Assembly: GCA_038030265.1 (NCBI GenBank)
Contig: CM075943.1
Span: 8,308,001 to 8,372,000, forward strand
Reading direction: 5' to 3'
Length of the DNA stretch: 64,000 nucleotides
Source: Corythucha ciliata
Lineage: Eukaryota > Arthropoda > Insecta > Hemiptera > Tingidae
The position numbers were made by a program, and so were the translations under genes. The notes under the pieces were generated by a model, which saw only the letters and a program-made list of their open reading frames with translations, was not told the origin of the DNA and made no database searches. Below, in pieces: positions 10,860-23,480 of this stretch (position 1 is its first letter; every line of letters begins with the position of its first letter).

Positions 10860-12060
10860 ATTGGCGTTTTCTCAATTGTGCTAAATGAGCACTTTTCATC
10901 CATTTGAGCAGTGAACTAACGGTGTATTATTACATACTTTTAGTGACGAATTAGCGCTTTTTCTCAATTTTAGTTGCGAATGAACGCTTTTTCTTCATTC
11001 TAGCCCCGCATTAGCGGTTTTTCTTAATTTTCAAACCGCAAATAGCTCTTCTTATAGCAAAAAACGCTCAGACGTTTCTTCAAATTCACCTTAAAACACT
11101 GAAATCATGAAACCCCAAAACAATCAATCCATGAGAAATCCCCCCCCCCCCGATGATCGGCCACTATCCGCTTTCAGATTAGCAGATTAGCGCCAGATTA
11201 GCTGGTGCAATTAATCAAGGTTGGCTCTTGTGTGTTCAACTAGTGCAGATTGGCCCATTTAAGAGCAATGCCGGATTTAAGGGGGGCGACCACCCGGGGC
11301 ATCTAGCAACATGATGAGGGGGGGGAAGGCGGACGATAGAAAAACTACCTAAGAAGCGCATTTGATTTATGAATATTTCAAAACTATGAAATAGGCGAAA
11401 ATTGGATTTTCCTCAATTTTAGCCGCGAAGTAGCGTTTTTATCCCAGGTTAGCGAACGAATTAACTAGTGATTCATTTCAGTTGAGTGACGAAATAGGAT
11501 TGTTCCAAGTTTAGCCGCTATGTAGCGCTTTTGGTCGATTTCATTAGCAAATTAGCTGTTTTTCTCAATTTTAGCTGTGGATTAGCGTTTGTCTCAAGTT
11601 TAGCGGCTAAGCCATTCTTCTAAATCATTCTGAATTAGCATTTTTCGAAAAAATAACGCGCAGAGGGTTAGTGGCTTTTCACTTTTTTATCCGCGATTTT
11701 TTTGCAATTTCAGTGACGAATTTGTCATTTTTTTCAATTTTTGCCCCGAATTAGCGCTTTTTTTCTTCTTTTTTTCAATTTTATAGCCTCAGCGGTTTTT
11801 TTTTGCTTTTTGTGCCTTTAGAGCTTGCAGAAAAACAAAAATTGGGCCACGTCTCAATGTTATCAGAGAACAGCAAATTAGCCCTTTTTCTTCGTTTAAG
11901 CCGTATAGTGGCATCTATACACCGTGAATCAGCGATTTTCTCAATTTCGACCTGTATGTTTCAACGAGATTCCGCGGAAATGAGGAAAATATCCAATTCA
12001 CCGATGAAATTGAGAAGGAGCGCTGAAGTGTTGAAAAAACGCTAATTCGCGGATAACGTG
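10860..12060 (-). repeat. Degenerate ~29-bp tandem array, family 1, in blocks
   Basis: The array is clear at 10860-11080 and 11400-11800 and more diverged at 11860-12060. A GC-rich segment at 11264-11310 beginning CAATGCCGGATTTAAGG separates the blocks and may be a transposon terminus. The array ends about 300 bp downstream of the GST stop codon. Confidence 0.65.
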
Positions 12061-12374
12061 GAGAAAACGCCACATGGTGGCTTAATCTTAACGGTAACTT
12101 CATGGGGCGCTGGTGAAACAGTAGATTAGCACTTTGGAAACAATGGAACAGGCCTAAGATGTTTTTCGCAGCAACTTGTCTATTTCGTTCATTTGTTTGA
12201 AGAAAATTAATCAAATTGCTAGAGGAAAAAGTAATCCATCATATTTTTTTGCATACAGTAAATCAAACAATTGCGTTGCTAAAATGCAATAAAATACTCA
12301 TAGTAAATGCAAACGTTCGACAGAGATTAAAAGTTATAAATAAAATCGGATACACCATGAACGGTTTGTTTCGT

Positions 12375-13522
12375 TCACTTCTTCTTGGAAGCCTCGTACA
12401 ACGCTTGGAACTTCAGTACTGGTTCCCCATTGGCCTCTTGGTAGCCGGGTATTGAAGCTTTGCACTTAGCGAGCCATTTCGAAACATTCGAGTACTTGGT
12501 GATGTCGTATTCGCACACCTAATGAGCGAGGGGAGGAGGAAAATAAATATATTTTTTTTTTTTAACGATTACACACCGCCGACTTTTGAACTTACTTCAG
12601 CTGAAGTGACCGATGCGGTGAGTGCCAGATCAGCCAGAGTCAAATTGTCACCAGCGGCGTACGCGGACTGAGCCAAAAACGAGTCTAAACGCTTGAAGGC
12701 TTCATCCAATTTGGCGGCATTCTCCTCGTTGTATGGGGCTCCACCGAAAATGACCGGGTACTGTGTGAAATAAGAAAAAGTCGACGAATAATATAATGGT
12801 TCGCGCCGCGGTATACGCGTAATCAATTATACGCACGTAAAGATCTCCAAATCGTTGGTAGAGTACAGTGGCGTCAAACCAGAGGCGGTTCTCTACAAGA
12901 GCTCGTTTTTCAGGATCCTTGGGGTATAAGGAGTCGTCTTTTCCGTACTTGTTGGCCAAATAAGTCATGATGACTCGGCTGCATTTACAACAAAAAAATA
13001 CAAGAGTTTGATACGCTGTATTATTCTTTTAACCCTAAGCCCAGTCGATAGGAAAGTCGTCAGGGCATTGCGTAAAAGCCAATCAATCAAAAGCCTTTGG
13101 CCCTCTTTTCACTATAAATCTGTCATAAATATTATCAATGCATGGCAGTTGCGCCCATTTCTTGAAAGCAAACATCCGTTGTACCATGTATACAATGGTT
13201 TTTCATACAATAGCACTAATAAACTATAAAAACATTCACCTTTCCCAAAGGCAGAAACCGTTATCGTTAAGGGTTGGAACCGTATGGCATGGGTTCATCT
13301 GAAATAAGACGAACAATTGCCAAATTGAAAGCATTCAAATCTTTTGTTTTTTTTTTCTCCTCAATTTTAACACATTTCCCACCTTGAGGAATTCAGGAGT
13401 CTTATGTTCACCTTTCATCAGATCAGTCAACTTCAAGTTAAGGTCGATACCCAAAGCTTTCGCCGTGAGCATGACATTGCGGCACGGAGCACTCCAGGAA
13501 CGTAGTACAGATCGATGGTCAT
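12375..13522 (-). CDS. Delta-class glutathione S-transferase (five coding exons, one-base frameshift in exon 1)
   Basis: This is a cytosolic GST conjugating glutathione to electrophiles. Exons: 13522-13383, 13298-13240, 12978-12837, 12760-12596, 12518-12375. All are GT-AG. The assembled product is about 216 residues, normal for the class. N-terminal thioredoxin-like domain: MTIDLYYVPG, SAPCRNVMLTAKALGI, NPCHTVPTL, LWESRVIMTYL. C-terminal helical domain: ENRLWFDATVLYQRFGDLY and AAGDNLTLADLALTASV. Exon 1 carries a one-base loss between VPG and SAPCR (near 13489-13491), so the catalytic serine is out of frame with the start. Everything else is intact, so this is either a sequencing/assembly error or a very recent lesion. 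A splice acceptor (CCATCCAG) lies directly before the ATG, implying a 5'UTR exon further right. Confidence 0.93.
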
Positions 13523-14039
13523 CTGGATGGACAATAGGAAAAGAGTGAAGAGTTAATAAGGCAAGTAATTATTGAACGTGAAAGCCTGGTTCTTTCTGCT
13601 TGAATACAATCAACCACTAACTCACAAACTATCATTTTTAGCTATTTAATTCGGGGAAATACTGTCATTTTTGTAACAGAAATTTGCCCTTTGGTGAGAA
13701 AACTGTGAATGTTCCTCATAGGATTTGATTAGCCCCTAAATTGGTTTTACGGTATTTAGTTCCTTCTTATAACCCAATGGCTAGAGACATTTTGCAACCA
13801 GTCCCGTAAACGCTAAAGTTAATTTTTGTGTACGCGTTGCTAGGGTAGAAAACATTTCGTTGGTTGAAATGTGAATAGCGTTAACGTTAGCGTTAGCGGG
13901 GCTGTTTGCAAAATCTTTCTATTGTCATTTTTGCCCCCCCCCCCCGAAACGCCACCGCCCCCGGTGAAAAAACTTTGAATTGATCGCCTAAAAGTGTCTT
14001 CCGCTAATATTCGTGGCTATAACTGCGAGAAAGCGCGAT
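13523..14039. other. Upstream intron/spacer of the GST gene
   Basis: Probably part of the 5'UTR intron of the GST gene, because an acceptor abuts its start codon. A C12 run lies at 13934-13945. I could not place the non-coding first exon. Confidence 0.4.
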
Positions 14040-15486
14040 CCAATTTTCCAGACCAAAATAGTGAAAAAATCGCTTATTCGCGGTGTATTCGACGGCTAAA
14101 AGTGTAGAAATCAACGCAAAAGTGTTGTTTTTGGGCCCGGCCCTCGGTTAAAAATGAGAAAACAAGCTACTAATTTAAGGCTGTGCTGATTGCTGAAATT
14201 GCGGCTAATATTGACAAAAGGGTTAAAATCGGGCAAAAAAGGCAAATTCACAACTGAAATTGCTTATAAAAATTCGCATATAAAAAAGAGAATAGATGCT
14301 AATTCACTGCAAAAGTAGCAGAAAACGCTATTTAACAGCTAAAATTGAGAAAAAACAAATCTATACATATAGCTTCTGAAAGTTTCAAGGCTCAAACTGA
14401 AAAACAGCGCTAATCCAAAGCAGAAAAAAAGGCTAATGTCGGCTTAAATATAAAAAAACATCGCGGCTAAAATTGAAAAAAATCAATAATTAGCGCGGCC
14501 ATAATTAAGGAAAACTCTAATTTTCAGCTCAAATTGAGAAAAAGTGCTAATTCGCTGCTAAAAATGGAAAAAATGGCTAATCTGCGGCTAAAATTGCGAA
14601 AGATGCCAATTCGTGACTAAAATTGATAAAATTCGCGAATTCACATGCTAGAAGCACTATTACGCTGCTGAAATTGATAAAAAGCACTACTTCGCGGCTA
14701 AACTTAAGGAAAATCACAAATTCGCGGACAAAGTGTGGCAAATTTTTCAACTTAAATACCTGCCTTCAAAGGCAACTTTGTGGCTAAAAAATTGAGAAAA
14801 ACGGCCAATTCGTGGCTATAAGTTAAAAACACAGCTTATTCGCGGTTAGAACTGAGAAAAACGATAATCTATAGCTAAAAGTAAAATAAAATTGCTAATG
14901 CGGTGCTAAAATGCAAACAAAAAACGCTAATTTGCGGCTAATATTTTAAAAATCAATTTTTAGCCTGGCTAAAATTAGAAGAAAGGCAAATTTTCAGCCG
15001 AAATTTTGAAAAAAAAAAGCTAAAAATGAGGTATAAATGGAAAAGCCGCCAATTTTGGAGTAAAAATTGCGGAAAACGCCAAGATAAAATTGAGAAAATT
15101 CGTTAATTCACGGGTTATAAACGCCACTACGCTGCTAAAATTTTAAAAAGGAATAATTTGCGGGGAAAATTATAATTCGCGGCTAAAACTGTGAAAATTT
15201 TCAATTTGCATCAGTAATTGAAAATACGACAATTCGCCGCTTCTGAAGAGAAGGAGTTAAAATTGAGAAAAATCGCCAATTTATGGCAATAGATGTAGAA
15301 AAAAACCGCTGATTTGCGGCTGAGACCAATCGCTAATTCGCAGCGCATGGTGAACAAAAAATTGTGATTTGAGGCAAAAATTTGGAAAAACGCGCTATTT
15401 TGGGTAATATGGAGGAAAATACATAAGAAATGCTAATTCTCTGCTAAAATATAGAAAAACATGCTAATTTGCTGCTAAAGTGGAGA
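14040..15486 (+). repeat. Degenerate ~29-bp tandem array, family 1 (longest block)
   Basis: About 1.45 kb of diverged units reading GCTAATTCGCGGCTAAAA then TTGAGAAAAA, roughly 45 units. Occasional units carry insertions or partial replacement. The GC-rich tail at 15487-15555 follows immediately. Confidence 0.85.
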
Positions 15487-15555
15487 AAATTCCACTAGGG
15501 GGCCTCTTGGAGATTTCCGCCCCGGGCCCCGATATAGGTGCAAGTCCGTCAGTGG
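15487..15555 (+). repeat. GC-rich terminus capping the family 1 array (copy 1)
   Basis: The sequence GGGGGCCTCTTGGAGATTTC, then CGCCCCGGGCCCCGATA and GTCCGTCAGTGG, recurs after two other family 1 arrays (26913-26967 and 30860-30917). In reverse complement it starts CACTGACGGAC, similar to hAT termini (CA-TGGCGGA). This is probably a transposon end. Confidence 0.7.
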
Positions 15556-17799
15556 CCACACTCACTATAACGATTTCTCGCCTTATAAACCGAACTTATA
15601 CGGCTTAAAATCCTGGAACAGAAGCCTGGGCTTGGCTCACACCTTGCGTATAATTACGTAATGATCCTGGTGGTGGGCAAACTAATTATGCACCTTCGCA
15701 CACCTGCAGAAAAAGTGTGCGAATGAAGTTCGTGGTGAGGTAACTGGTGACTTCATGAATCTTCCGAATCCGTACGAATTTTACGTTCGAATGGATCTAC
15801 CCCCCTCCCTCCTCCCACAATTTTACTATCCGAGCGAGCACTGAAGCTGCTGTTTTATTCGTGGTTACCCTTGAAACGTGCGAAATCATAATTGTTTATT
15901 TATTTTTAAGCGTTCAACACTATTACGCAAATAATGGGGAACTTGCATGAATCTCAGATTGGGTAGAAAAGCATACCGGTGATTTGACCCGTGAACTGAA
16001 GGATAACAACGGAAGTTTCAACCCGATTGGTGCGTTTTAAGATTTTTAAAAAAGGTTCAAAGTTCTTCAGAAGAGGATGGATGGTGCGAGGGGAAATGAC
16101 GTAAATACTTACTTGTGAAGCATTTGATGGAACTCTAAAATTGTTTGTTTACAAATAACATGAAAAATGTCCCCCCATTAAACTCGTCTAACCCCCTCTT
16201 CCCTGCATCATCCATTTCAATAAGTAAGTTTTTACGTAATCGAACCCCCACTCAAAATTTTTAAAAATTCCCTAAAAAAAACATACTTGACTTATTTCAA
16301 AGTTTAATGTGAGCAATAGACTTGTGGAAGAGCCCTCTTTAAGCAACACCAACTTTTGAAAAATGTGCAAGTTCCCCATTGTACAAAACTGCATGCCACT
16401 TTTGATGATTACCTACGTTAGCGCACAATGAATACTCTCCTAAGAGAAAGGAGCAAGACCCGTTGGCCGGCCAAGGCCGTATTTGTCGTGCTTTTATTAT
16501 TGTTCTCGCTTAGTTTCCCTCGACTTCTTTTATCGATTCGAGGGATAATATTACAATTTTAGAACCAAAACAGAATATTGTAACACTTTTCAAAGAAAAT
16601 TATCAAAGGGAACACACCAACTGAACTGTCGAGCTGAAACTTATAAGTAAAAGGTTAACGACCTTGCAGTCGATGCCGGTAGGCAGGTGGTTTTAAGCCG
16701 GCCGGCCCGCACACCACATTTCTACCTCAGAAAAAAATTAATTCATTAATAACAGTAAAAGTATCACAACCGCGTTATTTCTCAACAACCTGCTCACATT
16801 GGCCATTCTATCAGGGACAAACTTCACGCTCTAACGCACGTCCTAACTGAAATAATCCCTACCACAACGCATTTATCTATCCTTGATTTTTTTTTAATTG
16901 ACTCATTAATGAAGCAATCGATTGCTAATTGAGTCTACGGCAATACAAACTTTCTATTTTAAATTTGTTCTACTACAAGGAAAAAATAAACCACTCGCTT
17001 GCCTTCAACTTCACGGTGACTCTGTGAATAGCACTGTGTCAACTTCCGTACAGGCACGCCTATCCCATCAGTAGGTTTCATATCACTTTCAGTGCTTAAT
17101 TATATATTAATTAATATAATATAGAATCTTAATGCATGGATATCACGAATCGCGGGATAAAACCTATATCTCGTTATAGTTTTCCTTATAGAAACTAAGG
17201 CAAGCGTCGACTAAACTGCTAATAGACCTCATCCAAAAGCTTGAATGGTTTAAAAACATTATTTAAAATTAAATGAAACGTAGGTAAGAACATAACTTAC
17301 TTTACAACACTTGAAGAATCAAAATGGAGGAAAATAAAACGATATTGACTCGCTGATGCCTCTGAAAGAAGTGAGAATCGAGAGCTCGGTTGTATACCCG
17401 GTGGTTACGTGCCGGCTTGAGTTGGCGTAAGGTCAAAACGATTAGTGGCCGTGGTGGGGCCGAAATGAAAAAAGAGTGGGATGGGGTAGGATGGGGTTTT
17501 CCTTTCCGAGTTTTTGTGGTTTCTCAATGGGTTGATGATGAATCTAGTTGGTTGGAGCGTGGGGGTGGGGATTGGAGACACAGATTGCGCGACTTTTCTA
17601 AAATACTTCCTGCCGCCGTGATTCAAGGGATTTCTATAGCATTCCTTCTCTTTCTCCTCCTCCTACATCATTTCCACCAGAGATAGCTCAAATATAATTC
17701 CAGGAGTTGATGACTGTATTAAACATTAATTATCCTCAGTTGGTTGCACAACTTGTATGTATATAAATACCGCTTTTGTTATTAGCCGCATTCGAATAA
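15556..17799. other. Intergenic stretch, nothing recognised
   Basis: About 2.2 kb with no supportable exon. Frames at 17390-17686 (plus) and 17405-17626 (minus) are complementary G/T-rich shadows without domains. It may hold the GST 5' non-coding exon and promoter. Confidence 0.4.
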
Positions 17800-18640
17800 A
17801 ATGTGCTTAATTGAAAATTATTACACAGGCGGGTGGTCAGTTTTGAAAAGCGAAGAAAAATTGCCCCTGGAAATGGGTCAAATGCCAGAATCGCAGAAAG
17901 AACTCCTTTAACTGAGAAGCGAAAATCCGTTTCAATTTTCTTGTTTTTTGTACAGCTTCGTACATTTAAGATCACTGAAATTAATACCCGAAACTGTCCA
18001 TTCGATGGATATTCAGCCAGGAATTCAGCTCCAATGATGTAATTTTGCGGTTGTTCATCAAGCTTTGGGCGTTCTCGGGCCCGGGTGGACCGCGGGGGAA
18101 GCGGCCACTTAAAAAACAAAACAGGCCCCAAATATTGTAATTTCGCTGAAGTTAAGACCCGAAAGTTGCATTGCCGCGGATATTCGGCCATGGAATTTCC
18201 AATTTCCGCCGTCACCGTCGCGTCAGGATTCGCCGCTAAAAATTAAAATAAGGCCCCACAAACTACATAAGATTCTTAACGTACAATTTTGCTTATATTA
18301 ACACTAGAAACTTTCAATGTCTCCTATATTCAGCCAGGAAACTTGAAAATCGGCTCTAATTACGTCCCGAATCATCTCATTCCATCACAAATTACACGGC
18401 TATCTGTATTCGTCAGGGGTATGCGGGCGCAGTCGGGGCCGGCTAGCGACATGAAAAAAATAGGCCCTGAAACTTGCAATTTTGCTGCAATTAATTCCCG
18501 AAACTTGCATTTTGCAAGAATCAACTCCTGAATGGCCCGAAACATTCAACTTCGCGTATATTCAGCCAGGAAACTTCTAATTTGCTCAAATTATGACCCG
18601 AACAAGCAAACTCATTTAATTTTAAATTTTCGAATAAATT
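17800..18640 (+). repeat. Family 4 repeat: composite ~120-150-bp units
   Basis: About five diverged units share, in order, GGCCC, AATTTCGCTGAAATTAAGAC, CCGAAACTTGCATT and GGATATTCAGCCAGGAAA. Open frames crossing it (17736-18215 minus, 18289-18531 plus) follow repeat periodicity and are not genes. Confidence 0.65.
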
Positions 18641-18649
18641 CAAATTCAA

Positions 18650-19460
18650 AGTTAAGGGCGCGTTCACGGAATTAATTTTTTAATGGCGTAAAAAGCCAGT
18701 TTGACCTTTTTTTTTATGCACAGAGCGAGTCAGATTGGGGTTTTTAATAGCGTGAATCGTCAGTTACCAGTCGCCATCCACAAGACGCAAATGATCAGTT
18801 TGACTAATTTTTTCTTGTTTATGGCACAAATCGTCGGCCATTTTCAAGGCTCGGCGCCGCGGCTCAGTTTCGCCATTTTTGACGCTCGAATGGCTAAAGT
18901 TTCGCCATTTCCAGGCCTCGAATGTCTAGCAAGGTTTAGGGAGGGATAATTCAGTCAACCAATTTTATACAAATCCAGTCCTTTGGGTGCGAGTAACGAA
19001 CGCTGGGGGTTCGATCAGTTAGTGTGGTGGGGTTGGTGAGGTGCGAAAATCGGCAGAGGCCAGTTCGATAAACTGGCATTTCAAGGCATGAATGTTTGGT
19101 GCAGATAGCAATTTTTAAGGCTCGAATCGTCTTTAACACCATGTATAGTCTTTGTAAGGCACAAATGATCAGTTTGGCCTCGTGAATTTTACGTTGTTCG
19201 TCAATTTTAGGACGTGAATGCCCAGTTTTGATATCTTTAGGGAACAAATCGCTAAAAGTTTGAACTTTCCAAGGCCATTTTCAATATGCGAATTAGGCGA
19301 GAATAGGCATAATCTTTTTAGCCCTTTTCATAGCACGAATCGTCAGTTTAACAATTTATAAGCCACAGGGAGTCAGTTTTGCCAATTTCACGGCGCGAAT
19401 CGTCAGTTTTGCCATTTTAGGACCCAAATGGTCAGTTTTTCCGTTGTTCTCTTGTCCCTA
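18650..19460 (+). repeat. Family 3 repeat: ~28-bp units (GCGCGAATCGTCAGTTTTGCC)
   Basis: Diverged units contain GCGCGAATCGTCAG followed by TTTTGCCATTTT. The pattern stops at about 19460, where a GGTGACCAGA terminus begins, and resumes at 20140-20340, which suggests interruption by the family 2 element. Confidence 0.65.
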
Positions 19461-19467
19461 AAGCGGG

Positions 19468-20130
19468 AATTAGGGTGACCAGACATGTCCTATAGTTTTT
19501 ATATCGTCCGGGTATGTCCGAGCTCGTGTTTCAGATGTCCGTTGAGAGGTTAGAATTGTCCTCTTTTTTGTCCTACTTTTCAGTCTCTACTTGTAACGTC
19601 AGGTGGGTCTAACCCAAACGCTAGTTTCGTGGATTTTCGCTCTTTCCAAACTAAATTTTGGCGAATTGTCTCAGTTCAAATCACGATTTCGTGAGGATCG
19701 CTCTATCAAAAAACCAATTTCGCGGACAATCGCTCTTTCAAACCCCAATTTCGTGGACTTGGCTCCTTTAAACTCCAATTTCGAGTACTTTTATGTTATT
19801 AAAAGTCAAATTTCGTCGCTTTAGCCCTTTAAAACACTAGTTTCGCAGGTTCGGTTAGTTTGACAAACTAATTTGACGATAAACGAACTACGAAAAATCA
19901 AATTTTATCATTTTGGCTCTTTCAAACAACTCATTTTCGCCTTAATCAAACATCGCGGATTTAGCTCTTTCAAACTCGAATTTCCCAGATTTTTGCCATT
20001 TTAAAACCAAATTTTGTTGCCTAGGCCTCATTCAAGTCCCCATACCACAAACTTTCGCTTTTTCATGGCCGAATTCCTTGGATTGGCGCCTGCTAATCCA
20101 AATTTTTCGGATTATTGCATTATCAAATAC
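19468..20130 (+). mobile_element. Element with GGTGACCAGA terminus and family 2 array interior (copy 1)
   Basis: The head TTAGGGTGACCAGACATG with GTCCTATAGTTTTTATAT matches the head at 27544 and the inverted right end at 28590. It is followed by diverged ~30-bp units CCAATTTCGTGGATTT plus CGCTCTTTCAAA from about 19600 to 20130. No matching right terminus was found, so this copy may be truncated. No transposase frame. Confidence 0.6.
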
Positions 20131-20139
20131 CTAAAATGA

Positions 20140-20340
20140 TGGCTTTTATGGCGTGAATAGTTATGTCAAGCCAAGGCGCGAATGGTCAGTTTGCCATTCT
20201 AGGCACGCGAATGGTCGATTTTGCAATTTTCAGGTTAGAAATTATCTGTTTTCATCTGTTTAGGTATTTTGAGGGTGTGAATGGTCAGTTTTGCCTTTTT
20301 GGAGGCGCAATTATGGTCCGTTCCTCTCTTCGGGCCGAAA
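20140..20340 (+). repeat. Family 3 repeat, continuation
   Basis: Units such as GCGCGAATGGTCAGTTTGCC and GTGAATGGTCAGTTTTGCC match those at 18650-19460. Confidence 0.6.
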
Positions 20341-21920
20341 AAGGTCTTTTTTTTGTAAGCAAAGCTATCAGAGATTTGGGCGACATTTCGTGTACATCAA
20401 ACACATAAATTATTCATATTTTATTGGCAAATAATAATAATATAGGTTGATTGGTATTGGTATGGGTGGAATCGTAATCCTGACGTAACTGTAGAAAGCC
20501 GATCGGAAGCCCTGCCGCAAAGACTTTCACTCCCAATTTAAACGAACCAACAAAATATTCACTTGTTAATGTCCCATCCTCAAAAAAGACGCTATGAATG
20601 GTCACAATTACTGGGCCATGAAATTTTGCAATCATGTGCCCGCCCGGAAGTATTAAAGGTGCTCCCGTTTAAATTCTTTTGAGGGTGAGATTCATTCCTT
20701 TCCAGAGTCTTTCGCACAGCCTTGAATACTCTTTGGAGTTTTATTATTGTATATCTGTTGACGTTAGTTTTACCCTCACGCGGTGTTAACAAAAAATAAA
20801 CCTCAATCCTTCTCTATTCTTGAAGTATACCTACTTTAACGTAATTAGGAAGTTATAAGTACAAAGTTGTAGAAAAAGAGACGGCCGCGAGGCGTTAGTT
20901 TTTTCTTGGAAGTCTTGTCCACAGAGGAAAAAACGTCGCGGTGTGGCGTAACATTCTTTCTTCAATGTTCCTCGTATGGAGGGAAAATCCCGACCAAGTC
21001 ACAGCAGCCAGACTTTTTAATCAGGCAGCTTGAGCGGGGACACCAATTAAATACGTAGATAAAAGCTTTCTATAAATAGCTTTTAGTATTTTGGTCAAAA
21101 TGAATAAAACCCCTCTTGAAGTTACGGTTTTCGAACCGGAATTTCTCCTTTTACATCCTACCATTCCTCAAGAACACTTCGCGAGGGCAATGCCCTTTTG
21201 GTATTCCTCATTAGGTCCCTAAACTTTTTTATTCTTGTATTTTTCGAGACGGACCCAGACATTGTAACGTGGAAAGCAAGCATGTGCTACGTAGGTAACA
21301 GCTAACGGTGTTGATATAATTATTGTAACATAGGAGAACCTTGAGACAGGAAAAAGCCTAGCCCACTTCAATCACCCACGCTGCCTGTCTTTCAGATGTA
21401 CTTTCACTGATTTTTATTTTTCTTACCGGGTTGTTCTCCGTGGGAAGAAAAGAAATTACCATGAGATGAAGGGGAGTCGATGTGAAATTATACTGTCTCG
21501 AGAAGGGCAATGTTCCTTTGTTCGACTTTTACTTATTTTTTTTTATCATTTTTGCTTTTTCCGGTGAAGCGGAATTCGTGACGATGATCGGAATGCATTG
21601 AATCTACATAATATTATAATAACTCACAAATGGTGGGAAAAATTGTCTGCCTCCACTTGGACGTGACGAAACCGGTGGCAGACGTGGAAGTCGCCATAGG
21701 GGGGCAATGGAGGGCGGCTGCCCCTCACTGGAAGAAATTAGTGGAAATCAGCCAATCAGCTAAAAATAGTTGGAATGCGTTGTCGTGAATCGGGAGTTCT
21801 GCCTCGCGTGTTATTTCTAATTTATGCAATTTTGCGAAAGGATTTGTGTGACTAATTGTGAAAGGATTTTGAGCAGGAGTGGTACCTGACGTGTCCTGTT
21901 GGGCACCTACCCCATGGTGC
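20341..21920. other. Intergenic stretch with two unrecognised minus frames
   Basis: Minus-strand frames at 20414-20635 and 20592-20792 overlap; the first reads as a moderately hydrophobic peptide (FHGPVIVTIHSVFFEDG) and could be an exon of an unknown gene, but I see no clear splice sites or family. Nothing else was identified between 20800 and 21920. Confidence 0.35.
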
Positions 21921-22247
21921 CATGGAGAGAATAATCCAGCTCACGGGCCGAGCTCAATGGGAATATTTCACTTACCAGGGGGGGGGGGATTGGCACCACC
22001 ATCAAACAGTACCGGACGCTGTATTAGTGTTTAGCTTGACTTGTGTGCTCCCTTCGCTCTCTCGTCACTCGATAGGCCGGCATCCAAAAACAATGAAGCT
22101 CCAACGACACAGCCAAACTACAAAAACACAAAGAAGGTGCATCCACAGCAAACTTCAAACTACAAAAAGCTCTAAACACCGTTGGAACAGCCAGGTCGAG
22201 TTAGCGATTTTTTCCGAAGAAGATAGCGATCTTTTTTCCGTCACACA

Positions 22248-22834
22248 ATAAACACAAAATAAAAGCACACGAATGACATGTATATGGGCAGAGGTGGTCT
22301 GGGGGCAGGATCGCTAGCATGATAATATCGTTATAAAGTTTCGTGCCACAACCATTTTCGGTATGGAACCTCGTCCGATTGACTCCAAGTTTGGACTCAT
22401 TTAGCTCCAAATTTTATGATAGTTTCATGAGTTTATTACAAAATACAATAGAACACATATTACTAACGATTCTTGCAAGAGGCAAAATGAGTTAATACTA
22501 CGTGAGTACGTGGCTATACTTGCCCATGGACATAACTGAATAGGTATACAGAAATATAACGCCGAAACATCCTTCAACGATTTTTGCGTCGAGCGTGTCT
22601 GTAAAGGTTCGATACCGAGGATGGTTGTGGCACGACACCTTGTAATGCAATTGTCATGCTCTAAAGCGAACCTGCCCCCGCCTGTACTTATGTCATTGGC
22701 GGACATGATTTTTGCGTCGGGTGTCTGTAGAGGTTCCAAGAAACTTTTTAACGATATTATCATGCTAGCGATCCTGCCCCCAGACCGCCTCTGCACGTAT
22801 TCATGTCGTTTGTGTGCTTTTATTTTGTGTTTAT
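22248..22834. mobile_element. Foldback element with 95-bp inverted arms
   Basis: Arm 22248-22342 is the near-perfect reverse complement of 22740-22834, both spanning TGGTCTGGGGGCAGGATCGC and GCATGATAATATCG. The spacer includes two diverged direct copies of a GATTTTTGCGTCG segment. The long frames here (22425-22895 minus, 22621-23127 plus) are complementary and lack domains. Confidence 0.75.
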
Positions 22835-22904
22835 GGTGTAAGTGCACCCCCCTCACTTCCATCTGTTCGCCCTTCCTTCCCCTCCCCCCCATCAACAGCG
22901 AAGG

Positions 22905-23110
22905 TCAAACCACAGCAATGGTCCGACCACAGCAAAGGTCCAACCACACCAAAGATAGACCCACAGCCAAAGTCCAACCACACCAATGTCTGACTACAGC
23001 AATGGTCCAACCAGAGCCAATGTCCACATCAAAGGTCCGACCACAGCAAAAGTCCAACCATAGCAAAGATAGAACCACAGCCAAAGTCCAACCATATCAA
23101 TGGTGCAAGA
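22905..23110 (+). repeat. Family 5 minisatellite: 17-bp units (CCACAGCAAAGGTCCAA)
   Basis: About 11 units of CCACAGCAAAGGTCCAA with substitutions. A higher-order repeat of about 105 bp is visible because AAAGATAGAACCACAGCC recurs at about 22960 and 23065. Confidence 0.85.
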
Positions 23111-23480
23111 CTCCGTCCGCAAATTGATTAGGGAAGGGGGGAAGTATAGAAATTAAAAATTAAAATTAAATTAAAGTTACTCACCGAGCGGAAGGGGGGG
23201 GGAGGAATGGGAGGAGAAGGAGGCTGCGCGAATCTTTTTTGGCGAAGTCCGGAAGAAGGTCACTTGGCACAGATAGTCAACGGGTAAAAGCTTGAGTCGT
23301 CACGACGCGTCCTTCCGACAAACAGACCGCGAGAGAGAAAAAAAAGGGGAGCGCTTCCGCCTTTTGCCGCAGGCTCACAAAAGGGCGAAAGGTGGGGAGG
23401 GGATTTATGGGAAGGGCGGATGGGACATACTCCAAGAGAGGGGGAGGGTTCGCTCTGCGATTCGCGATCGTGTTACGGTC

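Noticed and set aside
14040..15486. CRISPR-like array of short repeats with spacers
   Set aside because: Units are contiguous and diverged with no conserved repeat/unique spacer alternation, and the DNA is eukaryotic.
17736..18215. Minus-strand open frame of 159 residues
   Set aside because: It lies in the family 4 repeat and its sequence follows the repeat units; no domain, no intron structure.
22425..23127. Long overlapping open frames on both strands (156 and 168 residues)
   Set aside because: They are complementary shadows of each other, cross the foldback arm and the 17-bp minisatellite, and show no domain or splice context.
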